From positions 218,507,323 to 218,571,322 of the forward strand of contig CM053140.1 of NCBI GenBank assembly GCA_028571685.1: DNA of 64,000 bases, read 5' to 3'. This DNA comes from Heterohyrax brucei. Lineage: Eukaryota; Chordata; Mammalia; Hyracoidea; Procaviidae. The notes beneath the pieces are model-generated. The model was not told the DNA's origin and did not search any database. It saw only the letters and a list, made by a program, of their open reading frames with translations. The translations under genes were made by a program, and so were the position numbers. Within the stretch, counting starts at the first letter, position 1. Each line of letters begins with the position of its first letter. This document shows, piece by piece, positions 1-10,294 of the stretch.

Positions 1-86
1 AGTTTCCAATAACCACCTGGTGGATGTGAACCACTGATCTTTTGTTTAGCAGTTGTTGCTCTGAATCACTACCCCAAGATTTCCAT
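1..86 (-). mobile_element. AfroSINE, cut by the window edge
   Basis: Reads, inverted, from the middle of an AfroSINE to its tRNA-like 5' head: the pieces GTTTCC, ACCTGGTGGATGTGAACC and CTTTTGTTTAGCAG match the inverted consensus. The 3' part is outside the window. Confidence 0.75.
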
Positions 87-94
87 CACATGGA

Positions 95-1660
95 CAGGAA
101 TGCTTTTTTTCCTTTCCATTCTCTGAAGGAAGAAATAATGTATTCTCTTAGTCATTTCATGCTGCTATAACAGAAATAGCACAAATGGATGGCTTTAACA
201 AAGACACATTTATTTTATCACAGTCCAGTGGGCTAATAAGGTCAAATTCAGGACATCAGCTACAGAGCAAGTCTTTCTCTGTAGGCTTTGGAGGAAGGTC
301 CTTGCCATCAATCGTCCCCTAGACCAGGAGCTTCTGAGTTACAAGGACTATGGGTCCAAGGACACGCTCTGCTCCCAGCATTGCTTCTTGGTGGCATGAA
401 GTGTCCAACTCTGCTTGTTTCCCTTTCCTTTATATCCCTAGAGACTCAAGGCACAGTACAATCTTATAGGTTGAATCCTCCCAACTAACACAACTACTGC
501 TCATCTCCCTCATTAACGTAATAGGGGAAAGATTTACAACATACAGGAACATTATATAATACTGGGAATCATGTCTTCGCCAAATTCCTACACATAGTTT
601 TTGGAAGACACACTTCAACCTATGACAAGTATATTCTCACATTCAAGCAGAGAACTGCAAAAGCAATGTAGTTAAATGAGTCCTGTGTTAACAGAACGTG
701 AATGTTCTCCAACTCGAGGCTTGAAAGACTAACCAAAGTAGTTTCTCACCTTCTAGCTATTTAGATCAGAGGATTTTATGTTTTTACAAAACTATGTGTA
801 AACATGCCTGAAAACATTTCTTATGCATTCTCTGACCAAAAAAAAATGTTAACTTTCTCCCATTTAAGTACATTAGTTAAGCAGCCAGGATTTTGGTTGC
901 TTTCCATAGGAAGTTTGTGTTAACTGGAGTTGAATGTGCAGAGTTTCTCCTGCTCCAGTGCAGGATGGTAAAAGTACTTTCGTTAAGAAAACCTGTGTCA
1001 CGACAACTTACATGTTCCCAAGTTACTGCATTGAAGAATAAACAAAACACAGTTTCTCTCATTCTAGTTGATGAGATTGGAGTACGTGATCTTTTCATAC
1101 ATTTCCAAGAATGTTTTCTCTACATTCTCAACGGGAAAAAAACAGTTTCACCCTTTCAAGTACATGACACTTCCAGGGTTTCAGGATTTTTCCATAGGAA
1201 CTTTGGGACACCTAGATGTCATGGTACCTTTTACATTCTCTGAAGGAATAAACAATGTAGTTTTCTGTTATTCAATTACTGAATGACAAAAGTAATGCAG
1301 TTGTGACATGTAAACCTTCTGTTACTACAACCTGTATATTCCCAACTCACTGCATGAATAACCTGAAACAGTTTTCATTTTCTAGTTGATTAGATCAAAA
1401 GGTTCTGTTTTTAAAACATATACATGTTGTACCTGACACCATTTCTGTACATTCTCTTACTGGGAAAAGAATGTAAATTTTTTCCCATTTAGCTGTGTTA
1501 AGCCATTAAGGTTTGGGTATTTGTAAACAGGAATTTTGGGTTAACGGAAGTTGTATGTGCCTTTCATATTCCCTGAAGGAGACAATAATGTAGAGTTTCT
1601 CCCACTCAAGCACAGGGCAGCAAAAACACTGTAGTTTTGCTAACCAAACTGTGTGTGCAC
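95..1660. repeat. degenerate tandem array, period about 290-330 bp, split by an LTR
   Basis: Several anchor motifs recur in the same order. ATTCTCT-(CTGAAGGA)-AATAATGTA types occur near 119, 1231 and 1567. TTTAGATCAGAGG / GTTGATGAGATTGG / GTTGATTAGATCAAAAGG occur at about 762, 1067 and 1385. TTCCATAGGAA-type motifs followed by TTGAATGTGC or TTGTATGTGC occur at about 903, 1191 and 1521. At least three diverged units are visible, plus a partial unit at 95-144 that continues at 625 after the LTR insertion. AT-rich, no credible coding. No family name recognised. Confidence 0.65.
145..624 (-). mobile_element. solo LTR, MaLR (ERVL-MaLR) type
   Basis: A fossil LTR about 480 bp long, read on the minus strand from TGTCATAGGTTGAAG at 624 to GACTAAGA at about 145. 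It shares its layout and internal blocks (TTCCTCCAGAGC-like, TTTGTTAAAGCCATC-like) with three plus-strand copies in the window. No internal region and no partner LTR is seen, so it is a solo LTR, old by its divergence. It sits inside the tandem array. Confidence 0.7.
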
Positions 1661-2460
1661 CATCACTGGTCTTTGACTGGCACTCTGCTCTCTGGTTACA
1701 TTTCTCTTCCCCTCATTTCTGATTCCACCCCCCTAGTTCTCTTTGTTAATAGTGCTGTGGCTTTTCATCAAACGAGAAAGACAAAGAAAAAGGCCAGGCA
1801 CCAGGGAAGATCCTGTCTAGGCAGAGTATGTGTATAGGTAGCAGCCCTTACAGTGTCTGCTCTTCCCACTGAGTATGACCTCAGAAGCAGACTTCTGGAC
1901 TAAGCAGAAAAAATTTACACATACTTGAGGTCAGAATCTGAAGACCACCATTTCATGTTATCAGCACATGTCAATCACACACTCAAGAAATGCCTTTCTA
2001 GACAAATGTCACATAGACATGGAGTCCATAGCAGGCCACTCTGCCAGCGGCAGAACTGACCAAGTGAAATACCTATTCATCTTTTTTTGCTGGTTCCTTC
2101 TATAGCCTACCACTGCATAACGCCTACGTGTGAGCTCCTGGAAGTTACGGTCTGAAACCCTGTGCCCCTGGAGGCCTGAGGAGTGTTGGTATAAGGATAT
2201 GGAAGACTGGTGTGACATGTACAGGAGAGCCCTGAGCCCACTGGAGCCTTCAACAGCAGCATCAAGGGTCTCTAGATACTAAGGCTCTGGCTGACCTTGG
2301 CTGGGTTCTGCCTTGTGAAATTTCTCCACGCTCGAAGTCCCAGATACACGGTTCCTGACAGACATTATTCCAGGCCATCTCAGAGATCTGGGTCAGGGTG
2401 GGCAGCTGAAGATACTGTCTGATGGGTGGGGCTAGGGCTTATCATCACCATGGAGACATC
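1661..2460. other. unique 3' flank, nothing recognised
   Basis: Mixed-composition sequence with no repeat, RNA gene or plausible coding exon that I recognise. It separates the tandem array from the next LTR. Confidence 0.5.
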
Positions 2461-2461
2461 A

Positions 2462-2983
2462 TCTGGAATTAGGATTAAATTGTATCCCCCAAAATATGTG
2501 TCAAGTTGTTTAGGCCACGATTTCCAGTATTGTGTGACTGGTCTTCATTCTGAGATTAATATAATAATTTTCAAACATGGTCCTAAACCATGCCTGAGGT
2601 TAATGAGACAAGACTGCATTATGTTGAAAAGGATTAGGGCAGGATGTAACACTCTTGCTCAGGTCAGGTCCCAATCCTGATCCAATGTAAAGGGAGTTGC
2701 CTGGGATATGCCTGTATCACCTCTTGTCTTACACGAGATAAAAGGATGGGGAAGCCAGCAGATCACCAAGAGAAAAGCATGAGCAGCAGATCGCCTCCTC
2801 TGAACCCAGGGTTCCTGTGTGGGAAGGACTGATGACAAGGACCTTCCTCCAGAGCTAAGACAGAGAAAAACCCTTCCCCTGGATGTGGACTTCTGGCATA
2901 CTAGACTGTCAAAAATCAATTTCTGTTTGTTAAAGTCATCCACTGGTGGCATTTCCGTTACAGCACACCAGATAACTAAGACA
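2462..2983 (+). mobile_element. solo LTR, MaLR type
   Basis: A fossil LTR of about 520 bp, starting near GGATTAAATTGTATCCCCC and ending ACTAAGACA. It has the blocks CTTCCTCCAGAGC and TGTTAAAGTCATCCACTGG shared with the other copies here. No internal region adjoins it. Old and diverged. Confidence 0.75.
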
Positions 2984-3039
2984 ATGACACAAGAGTCACT
3001 AAGGGAGAAATGATGCACCATTAGAGATGCACAACAAAA

Positions 3040-3590
3040 CCACAACGTGGTATCACTTTACCCTCGCTAGGATGGCTAAGATTAAGCCGAAAATAACAAA
3101 TACTATCAAGGATGTGGAGAAATTGGAACCCCTATCTACTTCTACATGGAACCCTGCTGGCTCAGTGGTTAAAACATTTAGCTAACCAAAAGGGCAGCTG
3201 TTAGAACCCATGAAGCACTCTGCAGGTGAAAGGTGTGGCAGTCTGCTTCCACAAAAATTCACAGCCTTACAAATCCTATGGAGTAGTTTTACTCTGCTTC
3301 CATAAAAACTTACAGCCTTAGAAACCCTATGGGGCAGTTTTACCCTGTCCTACAGGGTTGCTGTAAGTTGGAATTAACTTGATAGCAATGGATTTGGTTT
3401 GGTTATCTATCTCTAGTACGACCGCCAGAGTAAAGCCACTATGGAAAATAGTTTGGTGGTTCCTCAAAAAGTGAAAACCTGGATCTACCATATGATCAGC
3501 AATTCTACTCCTATGCATATAATCAAGAGACCTGAGAGTATAACGCGAACAGATTAATGTTCAATGCAGCTTTATTCACAGTAGCCAAAC
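3040..3590 (+). mobile_element. old L1 ORF2 3' fragment, split by a SINE
   Basis: 3040-3143 and 3404-3590 read as the end of an L1 ORF2: TACCCTCGCTAGGATGGCTA, GGATGTGGAGAAATTGGAACC, then CCACTATGGAAAATAGTTTGG, TTCTACTCC and TTTATTCACAGTAGCC. The SINE at 3144-3403 separates the halves. Both ends are truncated. Divergence suggests an L1M-age element. Confidence 0.75.
3144..3403 (+). mobile_element. AfroSINE with target-site duplication
   Basis: tRNA-like head GGAACCCTGCTGGCTCAGTGG, body CTAACCAAAAGG, and tail ATGGGGCAGTTTTACC...GTTGGAATTAACTTGATAG ending GGTTTGGTT. It carries a repeated middle block (ACAGCCTTAcAAAtCC twice). Flanked by TATCTACTTCT (3133-3143) and TATCTATCTCT (3404-3414), an imperfect 11-bp duplication within the L1. 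Confidence 0.85.
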
Positions 3591-3610
3591 ACACCTTCGC
3601 TTTTAAACCC

Positions 3611-4505
3611 CACAGTATCCCCCTTCTGTCTGAACGATTACCTTCTGTGTATAAGGACAAGTTCCTCACGAGCACAATGAAGTGTTCTGAAATTCTTACA
3701 CTTCACAATGTTATCTATAATTCATTATGATCTACACAGCTGAATGCCTCTGCATAGTCAATAAAACACAGGTAAACATCTTTCCGGTGTTCTCTGGTTT
3801 CAGTTAAGATCTATTAGCAATGATTGTCCCTCATTCCATGTCCACTTTTCAATCTTGCTTCAATTTGTGGCAGTTCCCTTTTGATGTACTACAGCTATGG
3901 TTTCTGAATTATCTTCAGCATAACGTATATGCTGCATACCCCAAGATTTAAAAGGTGGGTTAATTTTATTTGGGGTTTTAGAAAATGATACAGTTAAACT
4001 CTGCTTTAACATAGATTCCTAAATATCCCTCAAAGCTCCTCACCACTAGACCAGTCAACAACATCACGACAAATGGAGAAAAGAGGGAAGTTATCGAGGA
4101 TTTCATTGCACTTGGATCCACAGGCACTGTACATGGGAGTAGTAGTCAAGAAACCAAACACTACTGCAGAGGGCACATCAGCTGCCACGGACCTCTTTAA
4201 AGTTTTGAAAAGCAAATATGTCACTCTGGGAACTAAGGTATGCCTAACACAAGCCACCACGCTTCTTAATCACCTCACATGCGCATGAACACTGGCCAGT
4301 GAGTAGGGACAGCACACTTCGTAGAAGGCCAAGTGAAAAAGAGGAAGATCCTCACTGAGATGAGCTGACAAAGTGGCTGCAACAGCGGGCTCAAGCATAG
4401 TAACAAGGATGCAAGGATGGTGAAGTACCAGGCACTACCTTATTCTGTTTGTACAAAGAATCACTGGGAGTCAGAACCAACTCATCTCACAGGCACCTGA
4501 AAACA
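3611..4505. mobile_element. RTE-clade LINE (RTE1/BovB-like) with its 5' part inverted
   Basis: 3611-3938 reads on the minus strand as the reverse transcriptase region: inverted GAATGCC...CATAGTCAATAAAACACA and TGGCAGTTCCCTTTTGATGT match the AKAFDC/RELPEIQAGFRRG part of RTE. 4033-4505 reads on the plus strand as the C-terminal part (CTTGGATCCACAGGC, GACCTCTTTAAAGTTTTGAA) to the 3' end (TCACTGGGAGTCAGAACCAACTC). The order of the pieces fits one 5'-truncated insertion with an inverted 5' segment and loss of about 0.3 kb at the junction. 3939-4032 is unexplained. Confidence 0.75.
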
Positions 4506-5030
4506 ATGAACATCCCTCAGCACCAGACGGCAGAAACTTCTCTCTCAAAGCTGCCTTTCCCAGGTTTCCTACTCCACCACCCCGCTTCTTTAAAACCTTT
4601 AAGTACTTCTACCAAGTTTCTTTTAATTTGACCTGGTGGTCTGACTAAAGCAGTAAGGCCAAATAGGTGAGTCCTCCTAGCTGCAGGGCAGAGATTGGCT
4701 CTGAAGGATGTTGTGACAAAAGGCTGGGAAGACAGAGCACACTGGCTAAAAAGGCTCACTGGCCTAAACCAACGTCCCTCCTATTACAAAGGAGTAAGAC
4801 CAAGTTCTGAGAACGGAGCTGAGTTCTACGCAAAGCATCAGGTTCCAGCTGTGGCCCACACAGAGTCAGGAAGATGTGACAGCAGAAAGGAAAGTGATTC
4901 ACAGTGAAGCATCACCAGTTTGCACAACCACTCCTGAACAACGTGAGGCAGTTCACTCCCTCAAAATGTATTCATCTGGCAGAAGATGAAAGAAATTCTT
5001 CGTATCAGCTCTTGTAAAGACAAGTAACAT
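4506..5030. other. unique 3' flank, nothing recognised
   Basis: No repeat, RNA gene or exon recognised. Confidence 0.5.
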
Positions 5031-5186
5031 AACCAGTTGTCACCAAGCTGACTCACAGCAACCCCTTGAGTCAGTTCACAGGAATTTTCAGTCCTTTTTT
5101 TTAGCAGACTGTCAAGCTTTCCTTCTGAGTCACCTGAGTGGACTCAAACCAGGGCTTCCAACTGGTTCATCCCAGTTAACACACCT
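5031..5186 (-). mobile_element. AfroSINE, second subtype, diverged
   Basis: Inverted consensus pieces AACCAGTTGTCACCAAG, TCACCTGAGTGGACTCAAACC and CAGTTAACACACC are recognisable; many changes. The subtype is the one with the longer head seen also at 42394-42525 and 63637-63838. Confidence 0.6.
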
Positions 5187-5345
5187 GCTAACAATTTGCA
5201 TTTTTAACAAGCTCCCAGGTGATGTTAATGCTGTTGTTTTCGGACTAATTCTGAAAATACGATTAGTAGACAGAACTGACTATACATAAAAATCACTTGG
5301 GCATGTGTTAAAAATATACTGATTTAATACATCTGGGGTGAAAAT
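5187..5345. mobile_element. MER5-like hAT fragments
   Basis: AATTTGCATTTTTAACAAGC followed by TCCCAGGTGATGTTAATGCTG matches the right half of MER5A/B, a short non-autonomous hAT element. AAAATCACTTGGGCATGTGTTAAAA matches its left half a little further on. Order and divergence are unusual; this may be two fragments. Confidence 0.55.
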
Positions 5346-5401
5346 GCAAACTATAAGCAGGGGTTTAAACCACAGTAAAGTAGTTCAAAGCCCTAACTCA
5401 A

Positions 5402-5989
5402 ACTGATGGATTGAACTGCATCCCTCCTAAATGTGTAAACTTGCCTAGGCCATGATTCCCAATATTGTGTGACTGTCTATCACGTTGATTTTGATCTGTC
5501 TATCATCTGATGCGATTATCCTATGTTATAAATTTTAATTTCTATGAAGTTAGTAAGGCAGGATTAGAGAGAGTTTATGAAGCAGAACTCAAATCCTCAA
5601 ATCTATAGGATTAGGTAGTATACTGAGTCAGTCTCTTTTGAACCATAAAAGAATGAAGCAGACAGGAGGGACTTTCAACCACCAAAAATAAACAGCCAGG
5701 AGTGAGGTACGAACACTGGACCTGAGGTACCCGCACCAGGAAACTACTAGACCCAGAGATAACCATGAGAATGTTCCCCTAGAGCTGACCCAGAACACCT
5801 TTTTCTTGAGTGGACACCCTAGGAAACTAGGACCCCTAGTGGTCCACTCTGAGCAGAGGAACTCATTTCCCTGAAAACCCATCGTTCTCTCCAGCAGGCT
5901 TCAAGCCTCCAAGCTGTGACAGAATGAACCTGTTTGTTAAGGCCGCCCACCGGTGGTATTTGTTACAGCAGCACTAGATCATGAGAGCA
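5402..5989 (+). mobile_element. solo LTR, MaLR type
   Basis: A fossil LTR of about 590 bp beginning near GATGGATTGAACTGCATCCC and ending GCACTAGATCATGAGAGCA, with the TGTTTGTTAAGGCCGCCCAC block. It resembles the copies at 2462 and 52228. No internal region. Old and diverged. Confidence 0.7.
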
Positions 5990-6339
5990 CAAACTTACAG
6001 CTTTCGGCTGTCAGCCAAGAAGCATGAGCTGTTTGTATCCCCCAGAGACTCTGCTGGAATCTACGATGATTTAAAAAAAAAAAAAGGCACAACAGCCCCT
6101 GTGGCAGATAACCCAGGTCCCACGAACCTTGCTCGATATGGGCTTTCGACTTAATGCAACAGAAGTCCTTTAATTTTTCCAGCATGCGAGTCCAGCTGAG
6201 ATCCACACTGTGGGGCTTAAAGACAGTAAGTCATGCACGTGCGTGTACTCCACAGACCCACAGCACCATGATTCCTGAGCCCTCCATCTGCCACCCTCCG
6301 TTCCTATTCCTGACCATGCACCACAAAGGAGGCAGGAGC
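5990..6339. other. unique sequence just beyond the putative UCK2 end
   Basis: Contains an A13 run near 6071 and no repeat that I recognise. It could still belong to the transcription unit if the AATAAA at 6358-6363 is not used. Confidence 0.4.
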
Positions 6340-6357
6340 TGCATCTTTTTTGGTGTC

Positions 6358-6363
6358 TTTATT
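6358..6363 (-). promoter_or_regulatory. candidate polyadenylation signal AATAAA for UCK2
   Basis: TTTATT on the plus strand gives AATAAA on the minus strand, in the context CATGTAAATAAAGACACC. Cleavage would be expected about 10-30 nt further on, near 6335-6350. It is the first canonical hexamer after the stop codon, and the point where repeat density rises lies just below it. Confidence 0.35.
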
Positions 6364-6807
6364 TACATGAAAGTACATAATAGGTGGTCATCTTTTTAAG
6401 TACTAACAATAAAGGCAAGAGCAGTAAGAAAGAAAGGGGAAGCCAAGCAAGCATCTGAAAGGGTAAACTATTGAGCAACTCAACCTGCTCCTGAAGCATG
6501 ACTGGCAAGGCAGCAATTGCCTCTAAAGTCAAGAGAAAAGCTGGTCTTTAATACCAGTTACCAAGGAGAGCAGAAGGATCAAACACAAAAGAGTAAAGGC
6601 AACCTTAGAGCTCCAGATTCACCCCAATAATGCATTTCCAAATATGCCCTCTTCTGTTTTCTCTGGCATCAAGAATGTTTCCACAATCCATTCGGAGAGG
6701 TATAAAGGACAAGGATGGTGGAGAACACCCATCGTTAGTCCCAGAAGTACCGTTCTCTAAGCTAGAACCCTCTTCTCTGTAACCCAGAACTTATAATTAA
6801 AAAAAAC

Positions 6808-6952
6808 AAAACACTGGTCACCACCAATTCTGACAACAGCTGTGCTACATAGAGTTTTTATCACTCTCTTCCAAAACATCTCTGGGTGGACTCAAACTGC
6901 CAACCTTTCAGTAAGTAGTCCAATGCTTAACAATTTTTGTCACCCACGGACT
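6808..6952 (-). mobile_element. AfroSINE within the putative 3'UTR
   Basis: Inverted body TCTGGGTGGACTCAAACTGC and CAACCTTTCAGTAAGTAGTC, head CAATGCTTAACAATTTTTGTC and ACCCACGGACTC. Diverged second-subtype copy. It would be transcribed in the SINE's own sense within a UCK2 mRNA. Confidence 0.75.
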
Positions 6953-9871
6953 CTGAATTTATACTAATCTCCACCAAAACCAGCCCAATTCTTTGCCATT
7001 GGAATTGCTGACAGGAAAGTGGGCATCTCGGAGCAAAGGAGAGCATTTCCCTGTAAAAAGACAGTTTTCTCCGAGCCATTCCTTTCAACAGCCCTAGCCA
7101 TTTTGCAAATCAAGCTAGCTAATTCAAGAGGTAGCACCAGGGTACCAGGGCAGGTAAAAGACAAGTCAATCAGGCTCAAGTCTCACCTGCTTTCCAACCT
7201 CTCAGTGGAGCACGCAAGCCCCACCCGAACCTAGTAAAAGAATGGCAAAGCCACGTTGGCAGAGAAAGTATTTGGCCCCAAGCCCACGAGAGGCAGAATG
7301 CCATGATCACTCAACAGTGAAAAAATCAGAAGCTACTATCAGAAGCCATTTGCTAAGTTCTGAGCTAAGGCAAACTAGAGACCTTTCCAGAATTGGCAGC
7401 CCTCCCACCCTCCCCTGCCCTATGGAGATCTTGTTCTATGACTGTTGCTTTTTGAGGGCCTGCCTTGTCTGTCCTTTTTCAACATGTGTGTTCTCACACA
7501 GACACCCATCTCTCCAGACACAGTGGTCTCATGCTTCCCCGAGAATAAGACACCTGGGTCAGACATAAGCTCCAACACAGTGACAAAGTGTGAGTGACGG
7601 AGTGTGAGGCCAGGCCCCCGTGACAGCCCTGTTTGTTCCCTCTACCGGTAGTCTATGGACAATGCCTGAGTAGGGAGGGAGAAGCAAGCAATGCCACGTA
7701 CAGACAAGCAATAGTATTCTACCCTGCTTGTCTGTCCCCTCCTTCAACGGTAAAGACTATTTGATAACAAATGTGGAGTTTCTAGTCTACCTGACTCCAG
7801 TGGAATCCAAAATAGAGGGATTCTTAAGATACCTGTGAAGGCCAGGATTTCTCATACAGGAAGCTCAAGTTCAGACACTCAATTAACTAGATGCTGGGGT
7901 ACAGCCTCCCCTTCTTCCCTGCCCCAGACACAGTCAGAGAGCTGAGGAAGCTCTTCACAGCACTGCCTACTGACTGGTGAGTACTGTCCATGGTACCCCA
8001 AGCCAAACCACCAAGGTTTGGTGATTACTGTACAAGGCAGGTTAGCCCTACAGCTGTTTCCAAGCTAGGCATGTTCCTGAGCACAGATGCTGAAGGCTTG
8101 GTCCCACCACCACCAACAGATGGGGAAGTAGCGAAGTGAAAACAGGCTCAGAGACGAGAAGAACCGTCTGACAAGGCAGTGGGATAGACAGCCAAGGCAC
8201 TAAATGGTTTGGCACCCGGGAGCTTCAAGTAAAGTTGGGCATGCTGCCCACGCAAAGCCAAGTCTCTCAGAAGGACACTGCCCACGTACAGACAGACCCC
8301 TCAAGGCAGGGGGCACTGTGTCCTCAGGATCCCCAGCCAGGCCTGCCACCATCTACCATTTATCTCAGAACTCTTCAAGGCATAAACAAAGACTCATCCT
8401 TAAATACATATGCCAAAACTATCCATTCCTGTGGGCAGGCACCGTGAGAGTCCTCATTTACGCCAGCCAGGCTGTGCTGCCATCAGGAGCTCTCCCTAGA
8501 GCCCGCAACATAATCTCCTAAATAGCAAAGCTGGTGGGGGCTGGATGTGATTTCTTGAAACAGCAAAAGACATGTAGAGTCAAACGGAATCCAGGAAAGG
8601 GGACTAACATGGGACAGTGCTGAGTCAAGGAAGCGTCAAGAGTGACTACGTGGTAATGGATACAGAAGCAATCCAAGAGGAAGAGTTCCCTGGGATATTT
8701 TCAGCAACAGCAGGCATGAAGGAGTAACTGAGAGCATCATCTGTCTAGCTTAGAATGGATGACACTCAAAGGAACACACTCTACTCTGTGGTGAAAAACC
8801 TGACACTTCTGACTAGATACTCAGGCCTCATGTGGCTAGTTCAGCTACCCCTGCCCACCTCCTTCACCCTTCCACCAAGAGTTAGTCTGGTACCTGCATT
8901 TGTTTCAGATAAGTTTCCAGCAAGGAAACCTGAGGAAGTTGGAATTCTCCTATCTTAAACATTTTCAGTCTAAGACACCAACTTCTTTATAGCTGACCTG
9001 AAGACGCTCTCCTGCTAACCTTGATGCCCTGCTGTCATTCATTAGTACTGTAAATAAGAGAATCATCCTGGCTGTCATGCTCTGCGTGAAAAATCCCTGA
9101 TCACAGGTGCACAGTCCTCTGCCTCAAGGGGAGCCAACTGCCAGGTCCTCGTGGATAAAAGCTTGATCACTCCCTCTCGTCCACAGACAGAACTCTACTG
9201 TGGTGGTTGACCAGAAGTCTACCACCACAGCCTAGACTTCATGGGGCTCATGTACTCAGCCTGACGGGAAGCATCCCAAAGAACCTGATCCCCCATTACT
9301 TTTCTGGCAGGCAGAAGAAACCAGAGCTCCCTCAGACACTACAGCAGGCTCAGTGCTACTGCTTCTTTCCTTCTGTGTTTTCTGATCAGGAAATAATCTG
9401 GAAAAGTCCTGGAGGGAAGGAAAAAGATGGAACACTGGCTTCCTGGAGAGACTGAGAAGTATGAAAGTGTGGAAGGAGTCACTGAACCATCCGAGCAGCC
9501 AGAGGGTGGGCAAAGCTGGAAGAAAATGCACAAAACTTACTCTCCTTAGTGGGCTTCTTCCCTGAGTTTGGTTTTCAAGTTAAAGTCTTGCCTAATTTCA
9601 ACTCAAAAAACAGAGTATCTCTCATTGTCATACTGTTAAGGTCCAGCTCCAAGAGGGTGGTATCTGACAGAGGAAGGCAATCAAGGGCTTTATACCCCAA
9701 CAGAGTTCCACAGGTGCTCAGGGCCACATGCCATTAGCCCCGCCAGAACACCACAGGCCATTTCCCCTTGATGAAACTCCAGGTTCAGTACCCAAACAGG
9801 CCCTCTTGCAAAATACTTGTGGCAAATAGCTTTACATTATTTTGTACATTTACACAAAAATAGATTCTTTC

Positions 9872-9905
9872 ATATATGTGTGTGTATATATATATATGTA
9901 TAAGT
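9872..9905. repeat. short TG/TA microsatellite
   Basis: ATATATGTGTGTGTATATATATATATGTAT run about 245-285 bp 3' of the UCK2 stop on the transcribed strand. Too short to be more than a variable simple repeat. Confidence 0.8.
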
Positions 9906-10154
9906 ATTTATAACTGGCTATATGTTTGATTCATAATTAGGCATCACCGATAGTAGTTGGCACAGTTCGTTATCTTTAAGCTCAGGGACAAGTTCTGTTT
10001 CATTTTGCTGTTTCGAAGTACGGGTTAAAAAAAACAAGGCATTTCATCTCCACGGTGTTTTTTAAATACAGTAATGTAACAAGTCAACAATATGTACAGT
10101 TCAATAGTGTCTCCTGACCCAAGATACGGACCAGGGGGCTGAGGGAGGTAGGGG

Positions 10155-10294
10155 TCAGTGTGGCCGGCTGCTGGACTCTGACGCCTGCCTCTTGCGTGAA
10201 GGGGTGTAGCCATTGATACAGCCATTCATCTGCCGTTTGGAAAGGCCACCGTTGAGGATGTCCTGGATGTGCTGCACAATGAGGTTGATGGCCA
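10155..10294 (-). CDS. UCK2: UCK2 last coding exon with stop (residues 215-261)
   Basis: Starts with TG completing the Val codon, then [45 protein letters not shown] and a TGA stop at 10157-10155. The [13 protein letters not shown] helix is kept. The polar, basic tail after DILNGG is disordered in known structures and holds three of the substitutions (L233, M238, I242). Acceptor CCCCACAG. The exon runs on into the 3'UTR at lower coordinates. Confidence 0.97.

Larger units (their letters stand above)
6340..10154 (-). other. UCK2: putative long 3'UTR of UCK2 and its last part
   Basis: From the stop codon down to about 6340 the sequence is almost free of interspersed repeats except one SINE (6808-6952) and a short TG/TA microsatellite. 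Retrotransposons resume below 5990. No canonical AATAAA lies within the first 3.7 kb after the stop on the minus strand; the first is at 6363-6358. Only the TATAAA variant is seen nearer (about 9911-9906, 9695-9690, 8990). A 3.8-kb 3'UTR is therefore possible, or a shorter one using a variant signal. The extent is inference; no coding frame is recognised here. Confidence 0.4.

Noticed and set aside
893-1243. A 116-codon plus-strand open frame near the left edge
   Set aside because: It lies entirely within the degenerate tandem array, and the other units do not keep the frame.
145-5989. Pairing of the three LTRs as ends of one provirus
   Set aside because: The LTR at 145-624 is inverted relative to the other two, and the sequences between them are unique DNA, L1, RTE and SINEs with no internal retroviral region; they are separate solo LTRs.
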